Source: Deltaproteobacteria bacterium (lineage in GTDB: Bacteria; Desulfobacterota; Anaeroferrophillalia; Anaeroferrophillales; Tharpellaceae). From it: 7,275 bases of DNA. The notes under the pieces are model-generated. The model searched no databases and was not told the DNA's origin. It worked only from the letters and a program-made list of their open reading frames with translations. The stretch is taken from NCBI GenBank assembly GCA_013153415.1, contig JAADEO010000047.1, positions 1-7,275 of the forward strand. Reading direction: 5' to 3'. Shown here piece after piece: positions 1 through 5,415 of the stretch. The first letter of the stretch is position 1; every line of letters starts with the position of its first letter. Both the position numbers and the translations under genes were made by a program.

Positions 1-14
1 GAGAAGATCCGAAG

Positions 15-860
15 ATGAAATATATCGGAGCCCATGTCAGCGCCGCGGGCGGAGTGGCCCAGGCCCCGCTACGGGCCCGGGAGATCGGGGCCCGGGCTTT
101 TGCCCTTTTCACCAAGAACCAACGCCAGTGGCGGGCGAAACCTCTGGCTGAAAAGGAGATCGTTGCTTTTCGGGCCAATGTCGTAAAGTGCGGTTTCCGT
201 TTCGAGCATATCCTGCCCCATGACAGCTACCTGATCAACGTGGCTCACCCGGAGGCCGACAAACGCCGTAAATCGGTCGACGCCTTTGTCGATGAATTCA
301 TCCGTTGCCAGCAGCTGGGGCTGAAGATGCTCAATTTCCATCCCGGCAGCACCCTGAAAAAAATCTGCGATGAAGAGGGCCTGAAACTGGTGGCCGAAGC
401 GATCAATGAAGCCCTGAACCGAACCGAATCGGTGGTCGCGGTAATCGAGAATACCGCCGGCCAAGGGAGTAATCTGGGCCATCGTTTCGAACATTTAAGT
501 CGCATTATTGAACTTGTTGATGAAGATGACAGGGTGGGGGTCTGCCTTGATACCTGCCACCTTTTCGCTGCTGGTTACGAGTTGCGCAGCGAGGAAGGAT
601 TCGCCGAAACGTTCCGTCAGTTTGATGCGATTGTCGGTTTTCCGAAGCTTAAGGGGATGCACCTCAATGACGCTAAAAGCGATTTCGCCAGCCGGGTCGA
701 CCGGCATCACAGTATCGGCAAGGGCAATCTTGGCCTGGAACCTTTCAAAAGATTGATGCGGGATCCTCGTTTTGATGATATACCGCTGATACTTGAGACC
801 ATCGATGCCGGTCTGTGGGCGGAAGAGATTCGATTGCTGTATGGTTTTGCCGGTGATTGA
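15..860 (+). CDS. nfo: Endonuclease IV (AP endonuclease, Nfo)
   Basis: This cytoplasmic base-excision-repair enzyme cuts the DNA backbone 5' of abasic sites and removes blocked 3' ends. The 281-residue length is close to E. coli Nfo (285). The TIM-barrel starts with the typical IGAHVSAAGG. All nine metal ligands known for E. coli Nfo fall at identical positions: H69 (LPHDSY), H109 (NFHPG), E145 (VIENTAGQG), D179 and H182 (CLDTCH), H216 (MHLND), D229 and H231 (VDRHH) and E261 (LILET). A full tri-zinc active site is therefore predicted. The start at 15 gives the family's usual N-terminus, with a purine-rich stretch upstream at the window edge. It is separated from the next gene by 85 bases and is probably not part of the sulfur cluster. 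Nothing suggests truncation. Confidence 0.97.
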   Translation: MKYIGAHVSAAGGVAQAPLRAREIGARAFALFTKNQRQWRAKPLAEKEIVAFRANVVKCGFRFEHILPHDSYLINVAHPEADKRRKSVDAFVDEFIRCQQLGLKMLNFHPGSTLKKICDEEGLKLVAEAINEALNRTESVVAVIENTAGQGSNLGHRFEHLSRIIELVDEDDRVGVCLDTCHLFAAGYELRSEEGFAETFRQFDAIVGFPKLKGMHLNDAKSDFASRVDRHHSIGKGNLGLEPFKRLMRDPRFDDIPLILETIDAGLWAEEIRLLYGFAGD

Positions 861-883
861 TCGAGGTAAGCATAGATTTTTTG

Positions 884-925
884 CTGGATTATGGGAGATC
901 CAGAGCCAGTGTTCAACTGTTTTTT
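884..925 (+). terminator. Weak candidate terminator after nfo
   Basis: Two small hairpins lie in the 85-base gap. CTGGAT (884-889) pairs with ATCCAG (898-903). CAGT (907-910) pairs with ACTG (916-919) and is followed at once by six T (920-925). The second stem is only 4 bp, so termination may be inefficient. The next gene's ribosome site begins right after the T-run. Confidence 0.3.
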
Positions 926-945
926 AGGAGGATTGAGGAAATACG

Positions 946-1302
946 ATGAAATGGTATATTGAAGTACTGAAAAAATACGCGGTTTTCGAAGGTCGGGCCC
1001 GGCGCCAGGAGTATTGGATGTTTACCCTGGTCAACATTATCATCACTTTCGTTCTTGCCGCTCTCAGTTTCGGTACCCTGGAGAGCATTTACGGCCTGGC
1101 GGTCTTCATTCCCAGTCTCGCGGTTTCGGTCCGGCGCCTGCACGATACCGGGCGCAGCGGCTGGTGGATGCTGATCGGGTTGATTCCCTTCCTGGGAGCC
1201 CTGGTCCTGATCTACTTCTTCGTCCTCGACAGCGAGCCGGGGGACAACCAGTATGGACCCAATCCCAAACTTGAGGTCGAGTACGAGGTCCTGGAAGAGT
1301 GA
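946..1302 (+). CDS. DUF805 family small inner-membrane protein
   Basis: This is a 118-residue DUF805 (YhaH-like) membrane protein; the family has no established biochemical function. Diagnostic motifs are GRARRQEYW (residues 16-24), RRLHDTGRSGWW (63-74) and GDNQYGPNP near the C-terminus (99-107). Hydrophobic stretches at about 25-42, 46-61 and 73-93 predict three membrane segments, with the short charged ends outside the membrane. The ATG at 946 follows TGAGGAA (GAGG at 935-938, 7 bases away); a stronger AGGAGG at 926-931 is 14 bases away and less well placed. The next gene starts 46 bases downstream, so the two may be cotranscribed. Assignment to the family is firm. The cellular role is unknown. 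Confidence 0.9.
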   Translation: MKWYIEVLKKYAVFEGRARRQEYWMFTLVNIIITFVLAALSFGTLESIYGLAVFIPSLAVSVRRLHDTGRSGWWMLIGLIPFLGALVLIYFFVLDSEPGDNQYGPNPKLEVEYEVLEE

Positions 1303-1348
1303 TTTCGGGTTTCCTGGTCATGTCGGCCGAAAGCGAAGAGGTGCGCTG

Positions 1349-1744
1349 ATGGTGGTTGCGGAAACAGTCAAAATCAGTTTTGCCGGCCGGCGGGAGACGG
1401 CTGAGACCCTGGTCTGTTGCAACCGGGGAATCTTTTCAGACGATCCCGACAAAGTCGGTTCGGTGTTCATCCTGGCAGGTTCCGGTCGGGATGTGCTGAG
1501 CCTGGTGGAGCAGGCCGCCATGCTCTATCGCGAATACCCGGAAGACTGTCTGGAATTCAAGGAACCTCTTGTGGTGGAAATCTGTCCCCAGGAGCGACGG
1601 TTTGAGGATATTGTCCTGCTGGTGGTCAAAAACGGGGGGCGGACTCTGGTGGCGATTGGCGGCCTTGACCGGCATCACGTCAAGGAGGCTTTGAGCCGGC
1701 TCAAACGCTACGCCACCCGCCTGACCCGGATGGATGTGCCCTGA
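1349..1744 (+). CDS. Hypothetical protein, 131 aa, unrecognised
   Basis: I do not recognise this protein. It is 131 residues, mixed alpha/beta in character and without obvious signal peptide or membrane segment. It has adjacent cysteines CC at residues 23-24, a hydrophobic run in the middle (SVFILAGSG), a beta-strand-like patch DIVLLVVKNGG followed by TLVAIGGLD, and a basic C-terminal helix. The start at 1349 is preferred because AGAGG (1337-1341) lies 7 bases upstream and no other start codon exists in frame after the preceding stop. The frame stays open back to 1253, but only by overlapping the DUF805 gene. It ends just before a structured gap with hairpins and a strong terminator, so it is probably the last gene of its transcript. 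Codon use looks like that of its neighbours. Confidence 0.7.
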   Translation: MVVAETVKISFAGRRETAETLVCCNRGIFSDDPDKVGSVFILAGSGRDVLSLVEQAAMLYREYPEDCLEFKEPLVVEICPQERRFEDIVLLVVKNGGRTLVAIGGLDRHHVKEALSRLKRYATRLTRMDVP

Positions 1745-1777
1745 CGAGTTTGTCGGTAAGGCGGGGACAATTTATTT

Positions 1778-1918
1778 CCGCAACCTTGATGCGGTTTTCT
1801 GGATATCTGCGGATAAATGTTCTTATCAAGGACTTTTACTTGTTCTGCAAGTTCGTTATCCGGATCAGGAAAACGTCCTGCAAGATGGTTGCAGATTCCC
1901 CCGGATGGTGGACTTTTT
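1778..1918 (+). promoter_or_regulatory. Foldable RNA leader/attenuator candidate before UPF0280 gene
   Basis: The gap holds several nested inverted repeats that can form a multibranched RNA. A closing stem pairs GCAACCTTG (1780-1788) with CAA (1881-1883) and GGTTGC (1887-1892), leaving a 3-base bulge. Inside it, CGGATAA (1810-1816) pairs with TTATCCG (1856-1862), enclosing the hairpin ACTTG (1838-1842)/CAAGT (1848-1852). Beside it, CAGGA (1866-1870) pairs with TCCTG (1876-1880). Two alternatives compete: CCGCA (1778-1782)/TGCGG (1790-1794), followed by TTTTCT, excludes the closing stem, and CCCGG (1900-1904) can pair with CCGGG (1920-1924), breaking the downstream terminator. I recognise no known riboswitch consensus. 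It could equally be the untranslated 3' end of the upstream transcript or a small RNA. Confidence 0.4.
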
Positions 1919-1943
1919 GCCGGGTGAAAAACCCGGCTTTTTT
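1919..1943 (+). terminator. Strong intrinsic terminator
   Basis: A 7-bp GC-rich stem, GCCGGGT (1919-1925) with ACCCGGC (1931-1937), has the loop GAAAA and is followed by six T (1938-1943). This is a textbook Rho-independent terminator. It lies 34 bases before the UPF0280 start, so it either ends the upstream transcript or acts as an attenuator for the downstream operon. Confidence 0.88.
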
Positions 1944-1959
1944 GTTTCTGACAAAACAT

Positions 1960-1985
1960 TATACTTGACAAGGTTATATGGTTAT
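1960..1985 (+). promoter_or_regulatory. Candidate promoter -10 and IscR type-1-like operator
   Basis: ATACTTGAC (1961-1969) matches the left half of the E. coli IscR type-1 consensus (ATASYYGAC) at all nine positions. The right half (1977-1985, TATGGTTAT) matches only about five of nine. A -10-like TATACT (1960-1965) overlaps the site; no good -35 is visible 16-18 bases upstream. An additional inverted pair, TGACA (1966-1970) and TGTCA (1985-1989), also spans the start codon. Since the operon encodes an Rrf2 regulator, autoregulation is plausible but unproven. Confidence 0.4.
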
Positions 1986-2769
1986 GTCAGAAGAGGGACA
2001 CAACTTTTCGCCTGCAAGTTATCGGCAACGACGTTATCGTCGGAGTCCGGAAGTTTCCGGTTATGTCTTTGAAACTCGAATCGGAGAGAGCGATCTTTGG
2101 GTCAATGTTTCAGCGCCCGGACTCGAGGAAAAGGCATACGAGAGTCTGTTGCGTTGTCGCAGCCAGCTTGAGAATTTTGTTGCGGGCAATCCCGAATGGA
2201 GCCAGAGCCTGGTTCCGGTTCCGGCCTCCGATTATCCCCTGGCGCCAGTGCCGGCTAAAAGGATGATGACGGCGGCCGAGGTTGCCGGGGTCGGGCCGAT
2301 GGCGGCGGTGGCCGGAGCTGTCGCTGAAGCGGTCGGCCTCAGGTTGCTGCAGGATGCGACCACGGTCGTGATCGAAAACGGAGGCGATATCTTTCTGGCC
2401 GGTGCCAGCCAGTACCGCCTGGCTATTTTCGCCGGCAACTCGCCGTTGAGTGGCCGGGTCGGCATTCAGCTGGAAGCGGGAGAGCCTTTCTCCTGCGGAG
2501 TCTGTACTTCATCGGGTCGGGTTGGACATTCATTGAGTTTCGGCCGGGCTGACGCTGTGACCATCGTCGCCGATGATGCCCCGCTCGCCGACGCCGTCGC
2601 CACGGCCATGGCCAATCGGGTGCGGGGGCGTGAAGATCTGGCCGGGGTGATAGAAAGGGCTCTGCGGATTCCTGGAGTAAATGGTGCGGTGGCTATCTAT
2701 GAAGATGGTTTGGCCGCCGGCGGCGAACTGGAATTGATCGGTTTGCCGGAAGCGACTGAAGGATTTTAG
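1978..2769 (+). CDS. UPF0280/COG2122 ApbE-like protein, linked to homocysteine synthesis
   Basis: This 263-residue protein belongs to UPF0280 (COG2122), which shares the ApbE-like fold. Recognisable blocks are GPMAAVAGAVAE (residues 106-117), IENGGDIFL (132-140), GVCTSSGRVGHS (174-185), ADAVTIVADDAPLADAVATA (191-210) and a C-terminal VNGAVAIYEDG. There is no signal peptide, unlike exported ApbE flavin transferases, so a cytoplasmic role is expected. The Methanosarcina member has been connected with homocysteine synthesis under low sulfide, together with a NIL-ferredoxin and a COG1900/DUF39 protein; the exact reaction is not known to me. The start is uncertain: ATG 1978 has AAGG only 4 bases upstream, ATG 1984 (MSEEGHN) has it 10 bases away. 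The NIL-ferredoxin starts 3 bases after the stop, so the two are cotranscribed. Confidence 0.9.
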   Translation: MVMSEEGHNFSPASYRQRRYRRSPEVSGYVFETRIGESDLWVNVSAPGLEEKAYESLLRCRSQLENFVAGNPEWSQSLVPVPASDYPLAPVPAKRMMTAAEVAGVGPMAAVAGAVAEAVGLRLLQDATTVVIENGGDIFLAGASQYRLAIFAGNSPLSGRVGIQLEAGEPFSCGVCTSSGRVGHSLSFGRADAVTIVADDAPLADAVATAMANRVRGREDLAGVIERALRIPGVNGAVAIYEDGLAAGGELELIGLPEATEGF

Positions 2770-2772
2770 AGA

Positions 2773-3177
2773 ATGAAAAGAATCTATGTTCTGCATTTTG
2801 ATCAGAACAATTACGATAAACCGGTGGTCTATCAGTTGATCAGGAATTTTGACCTGGTTGTAAATATTCTCCGGGCCGTCATCCTGCCACGCAAAGAGAG
2901 CTATCTGGTTCTGGAAATAAGCGGCGAGGAGGAATTGCTGGAAAGGGGTTTGGCTTTTCTCAAAAATGAGGGAGTCAAGGCTGAAACAGTCCGTAAAAGC
3001 GTACGGCGCAATGAGGATATCTGTATTAGCTGTGGAGCCTGTACGGCGATCTGCCCGACCGGAGCCCTCTATATCGAAAGACCCTCGATGGAGGTTCTGT
3101 TCGCTCCGGAGAAATGCAGTGCCTGTGGTCTCTGCGTCAATGTCTGCCCACCACGGGCAATGGAGGTAAACTTTTGA
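2773..3177 (+). CDS. NIL-domain 2x[4Fe-4S] ferredoxin
   Basis: This 134-residue cytoplasmic protein is a fusion of two parts. Residues about 1-77 form a NIL domain (ACT-like fold, also found at the C-terminus of methionine ABC-transporter ATPases). Residues 81-134 form a bacterial-type ferredoxin with two complete [4Fe-4S] motifs: C84-x2-C87-x2-C90-x3-C94-P and C115-x2-C118-x2-C121-x3-C125-P. The same architecture occurs in the Methanosarcina and Desulfovibrio proteins required with COG1900/DUF39 for making homocysteine by sulfur insertion, where the ferredoxin likely supplies electrons or carries sulfur. Here it is paired with COG2122, but no DUF39 gene is in the window. GAAGGA (2758-2763) is the likely ribosome site. 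Its stop overlaps the next gene's TTG start by 4 bases, which indicates translational coupling. Confidence 0.92.
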   Translation: MKRIYVLHFDQNNYDKPVVYQLIRNFDLVVNILRAVILPRKESYLVLEISGEEELLERGLAFLKNEGVKAETVRKSVRRNEDICISCGACTAICPTGALYIERPSMEVLFAPEKCSACGLCVNVCPPRAMEVNF

Positions 3178-3620
3178 AACTCTCTACTAAAGGACGCTAT
3201 TCGGTTCGAGCCATGGTCTCTTTGGGAATCCTCGCCAAAGCTCAGGAAGGGCCGGTATCCCTCAAAGATATCAGTAAGGTCGAGGGTATTTCAGTCAGTT
3301 ACTTGGAACAGCTTTTTGTTCACCTGCGGCGATCCGGGCTGGTGGAGAGCGTGCGGGGGCCCGGTGGCGGCTACCGATTCGCCCGCGACCCCAAAGATAT
3401 CTATCTCGATGAGATTATGTCGGTGGTCAAGGAAACGATCAATCCGGTGGATTGTAAATCCTGTAAGAATTTCGATCAGGAGGCCTGCTCACCGGGAGAG
3501 GTCAGGATCGCCTGTTGTGCCACCCGGCCGATGTGGGAAGAGCTTGACAAAATCATTGTCAACTACCTGCACTCGATTTCACTGGCTGATCTCCTGGAAG
3601 GGCGCACCCAGTCGGTCTAG
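3174..3620 (+). CDS. Rrf2/IscR-like transcriptional regulator
   Basis: This 148-residue winged-helix regulator of the Rrf2 family has the classic N-terminus KLSTKGRYSVRAM, the recognition helix region ISVSYLEQLF (39-48) and the wing motif VRGPGGGYRFAR (60-71). The start is TTG at 3174, chosen because GGAGG (3162-3166) sits 7 bases upstream and because it gives the family's standard first residues. The longer in-frame ATG at 3114 would overlap the ferredoxin by 64 bases. The sensor segment carries five cysteines (C94, C97, C105, C114, C115). In the alignment with E. coli IscR, C115 matches C104, but the histidine ligand H107 is replaced by R118 (CATR instead of CLTH). An Fe-S cluster is likely but ligation must differ. 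It is probably regulator of this operon and of the downstream cysteine desulfurase. Confidence 0.93.
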   Translation: MKLSTKGRYSVRAMVSLGILAKAQEGPVSLKDISKVEGISVSYLEQLFVHLRRSGLVESVRGPGGGYRFARDPKDIYLDEIMSVVKETINPVDCKSCKNFDQEACSPGEVRIACCATRPMWEELDKIIVNYLHSISLADLLEGRTQSV

Positions 3621-3638
3621 TAGTAAGCGATTGTCGGC

Positions 3639-3796
3639 AGCGGGCCTGATGCGGCCAGGTTCCCTGACAGATTTCTTAAGCGGAATCCGGAGCCAGTGAT
3701 TCTTAAGGTGGGGACGAAACCCGCAATCCGAACGGATCTTCGCCGACCCGCGGACCTGAGACCTGAGTCCCCCTGTCGGGAACTTTTCTTGTTTTT
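3639..3796 (+). ncRNA. Candidate structured RNA with terminator-like end, family unknown
   Basis: The Rrf2-nifS gap contains a long-range stem: GTTCCC and GACAG (3659-3664, 3666-3670, one bulged T) pair with CTGTCGGGAAC (3773-3783), directly followed by a T-rich run (3784-3796). Inside are an arm made of CTTAA (3675-3679)/TTAAG (3703-3707) stacked on GAATC (3683-3687)/GATTC (3698-3702), and an arm GGGGAC (3710-3715)/GTCCCC (3767-3772) that abuts the closing stem and encloses a small ATCC/GGAT hairpin (3726-3737). A GGCC/GGCC hairpin (3643-3655) precedes it. ACCTGAG is repeated in tandem at 3754-3767. This could be a small RNA, or a leader whose closing stem acts as a terminator ahead of nifS. 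Alternative pairs exist, such as CCGAC (3743-3747)/GTCGG (3775-3779). I see no known family consensus. Confidence 0.45.
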
Positions 3797-3878
3797 TGCA
3801 ACCGGAAAACCTGTAACGGTAACTGATTTCGCGGAGCTGTCGTTTGATCGCTGGGTTTAAAGACAGGAGCAGGTAACG

Positions 3879-5069
3879 ATGGATTTTGACGGAATATATC
3901 TCGATTACAATGCCACCACTCCGGTTGACCCTAGGGTTTGCGAGCGAATGGATGAGGTTGCTCGCAGCTTTTTTGGCAACCCTTCCAGCACTCACGGACC
4001 GGGACGGCGGGCGGCGGAGGTTTTCGAACAGGCGAAAGCCCAGGTGGCTGAACTTCTCGGCGGCCGGCCGGAAGAGATCTGTTTTACCGCCGGCGGCAGC
4101 GAGAGCGATAACCTGGCCCTCAAGGGCGTGGTGCTGCCCAGTCTCTGCCGGGGTGAAAAACCGCATGTCATAATTTCCCGGGTCGAACATCCGGCCGTGA
4201 ATGAAAGCTGCCGTTGGCTTGAAGAAGTTGGTGCTGAAGTGACCCGGCTGGGAGTGGCGGCGGATGGTACTTTGGATCCGGCCGCAGTAGCCGCAGCCTT
4301 TCGGGATAATACTGTTATGGTCTCGTTGATGTTGGCCAATAACGAGACCGGGGTGATCTTCCCGGTGGCTGAAATCTCTAAACTGACCCGGGAGCGGGGG
4401 ATAATCTTCCATACCGATGCGGTTCAGGCTTTCGGTAAAATTCCAATAGACGTCAATCAGTTGCAGGTCGATCTGTTGTCAGTTTCCGGCCATAAGGTTT
4501 ATGCCCCCAAAGGGGTCGGCGCTCTGTGGATCAGAAGCGGGATTGAACTCACTCCTCTGATTCATGGTGGCAGTCAGGAGAGCGGCCGCCGTGCCGGTAC
4601 CGAAAACCTGGTCGGGATCGCGGCCTTTGGCAGAGCCTGTGAGATCCTGCGTACCGAAATGGAGTTTGAAGGAGAGCGGATCCGGATGCTCAGGGATGGT
4701 CTGGAAACCGAGCTGGCGGCGCAGCTTGGCCAGGAGTTGTTTTTTCATGGTCACAGCCGCTTGCGGGTGCCCAATACCAGTTCTTTGAGTGTTCCGTATC
4801 TGGACAGCGAAGCCCTGCTGACTTACCTCGATCTTGAAAACATCTCGGTTTCGGCCGGGTCCGCATGCTCCAGCAGTGAGCATCAGGGCTCGCCGGTGTT
4901 GCAAGCCATGGGCGTAAGTCCGGATCTGGCCCGGGGAGCTTTGAGAATCAGTCTGGGGCGCTGGACCGATCAGGCGCAGATCGATATTTTTATCGAGAAA
5001 TTCGTGGCCGTAGTTCGTCGCCTGTGGGCGATCTCTCCCTTGCGTAAAAAAGTGGCCAGCCCGGAATAG
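3879..5069 (+). CDS. nifS: Cysteine desulfurase, NifS/IscS type (group I)
   Basis: This PLP enzyme takes sulfur from cysteine, leaving alanine and an enzyme persulfide used for Fe-S clusters, tRNA thiolation or other sulfur transfer. The 396-residue protein is full length. It starts with YLDYNATTPVDP and shows RVEHPAV (H104 stacks on PLP), NNETG (154-158), FHTDAVQ (D180, Q183), the Schiff-base lysine K206 in SVSGHK, GRRAGTEN, and catalytic C330 in SAGSACSS on a loop of group I length. Wording such as VEHPAV and GRRAGTEN is closer to NifS than to E. coli IscS, but no nitrogen-fixation genes are nearby, so the symbol marks subtype only. AGGAG (3865-3869) is the ribosome site, 9 bases upstream. 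It lies 258 bases after the Rrf2 gene. No IscU/NifU-type scaffold gene follows. Confidence 0.95.
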   Translation: MDFDGIYLDYNATTPVDPRVCERMDEVARSFFGNPSSTHGPGRRAAEVFEQAKAQVAELLGGRPEEICFTAGGSESDNLALKGVVLPSLCRGEKPHVIISRVEHPAVNESCRWLEEVGAEVTRLGVAADGTLDPAAVAAAFRDNTVMVSLMLANNETGVIFPVAEISKLTRERGIIFHTDAVQAFGKIPIDVNQLQVDLLSVSGHKVYAPKGVGALWIRSGIELTPLIHGGSQESGRRAGTENLVGIAAFGRACEILRTEMEFEGERIRMLRDGLETELAAQLGQELFFHGHSRLRVPNTSSLSVPYLDSEALLTYLDLENISVSAGSACSSSEHQGSPVLQAMGVSPDLARGALRISLGRWTDQAQIDIFIEKFVAVVRRLWAISPLRKKVASPE

Positions 5070-5415
5070 GGGTGAAATCTGGTTTCTTCGGCCATTCAGA
5101 CAGCTGGGAAATATATACTAGAACTAATGGTGATGAACTCGTAATAAATCAGATTTTCGTACAAAACGGGATGACAAAGTAAAAAGCTCCAGATGCTAGG
5201 CGCCAAAAAGCTGAGGAATGAGGCGTACATAGAAGTACGCCGCAGTGACGAAGACTTTTGGGGAACGACGCAGGTGGACTTTTTACGAAGCCATCAATGG
5301 TAAAAGTGCTGGTTGACTATTCTGAGACAATACTGTAACGATTTTACAAAGTACGTAACCACCAGGTGGGTGCGCGGTGAATATATCTGCTAATTCATAA
5401 GGAGTGGAGTTTGAT
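5070..5415. other. Non-coding gap between nifS and the chemoreceptor gene
   Basis: I see no gene in this stretch. Its centre is the inverted-repeat element described separately. Before it, GAAATCTG (5074-5081) and CAGATTTT (5150-5157) are nearly complementary but far apart, and no clear intrinsic terminator follows nifS. After it, TTGACT (5313-5318) could be a -35 box with a poor -10 (AACGAT at 5337-5342, 18 bases away); TTGACT and AGACAA (5325-5330) also form an imperfect inverted repeat. No clear sigma-28 or sigma-54 promoter is visible. The ribosome site of the next gene is at 5399-5409. Confidence 0.55.
5180..5297. repeat. Imperfect palindromic intergenic repeat element
   Basis: The element has near-identical inverted ends: TAAAAAGCTCCAGATGC at 5180-5196 against TAAAAAGTCCACCTGC read from 5285 back to 5270. 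A perfect central hairpin GGCGTAC (5222-5228)/GTACGCC (5235-5241) has a 6-base loop. From memory, very similar sequences, including the downstream CGAAGCCATCAA, recur many times in intergenic regions of Geobacter/Desulfuromonas-like genomes; this was not verified here. No open reading frame or transposase is inside, so it is a non-autonomous or REP-like repeat. The T-run at its end and A-run at its start could also let it act as a bidirectional terminator. Confidence 0.72.

Noticed and set aside
897..914. Similarity of ATCCAGAGCCAGTGTTC to the sequence at 3685-3702
   Set aside because: The shared part is short (GAGCCAGTG plus flanks), the contexts differ, and no larger repeat unit extends from it.
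1320..1349. A nine-codon ORF (MSAESEEVR) whose TGA overlaps the ATG at 1349
   Set aside because: It has no ribosome site, is very short, and the downstream gene has its own well-placed site inside it.
1965..1970. A perfect TTGACA as a -35 box
   Set aside because: No acceptable -10 lies 16-18 bases downstream, and that position would be inside the UPF0280 coding region. It is better explained as part of the IscR-like half-site.
1734..2072. Open frames through the 1745-1977 gap
   Set aside because: They cross the strong terminator and the hairpins, lack a good ribosome site and overlap the UPF0280 start; the pattern is better explained as non-coding.
3544..3562. TTGACA/TGTCAA inverted repeat with a 7-base spacer inside the Rrf2 gene
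   Set aside because: It encodes an ordinary stretch of the protein (LDKIIVN), is over 300 bases from nifS, and its half-site spacing differs from IscR type-1 sites; chance is sufficient.
3579..4412. A 277-codon open frame on the minus strand across the Rrf2-nifS gap and the start of nifS
   Set aside because: It runs antisense to a well-conserved cysteine desulfurase, its protein resembles nothing recognisable, and its composition looks like a frame shadow of the GC-rich coding strand.
5404..5415. GTG at 5404 as the chemoreceptor start
   Set aside because: The ribosome-binding stretch overlaps this codon, leaving no spacing; the ATG at 5416 is properly spaced and begins just before the first membrane segment.
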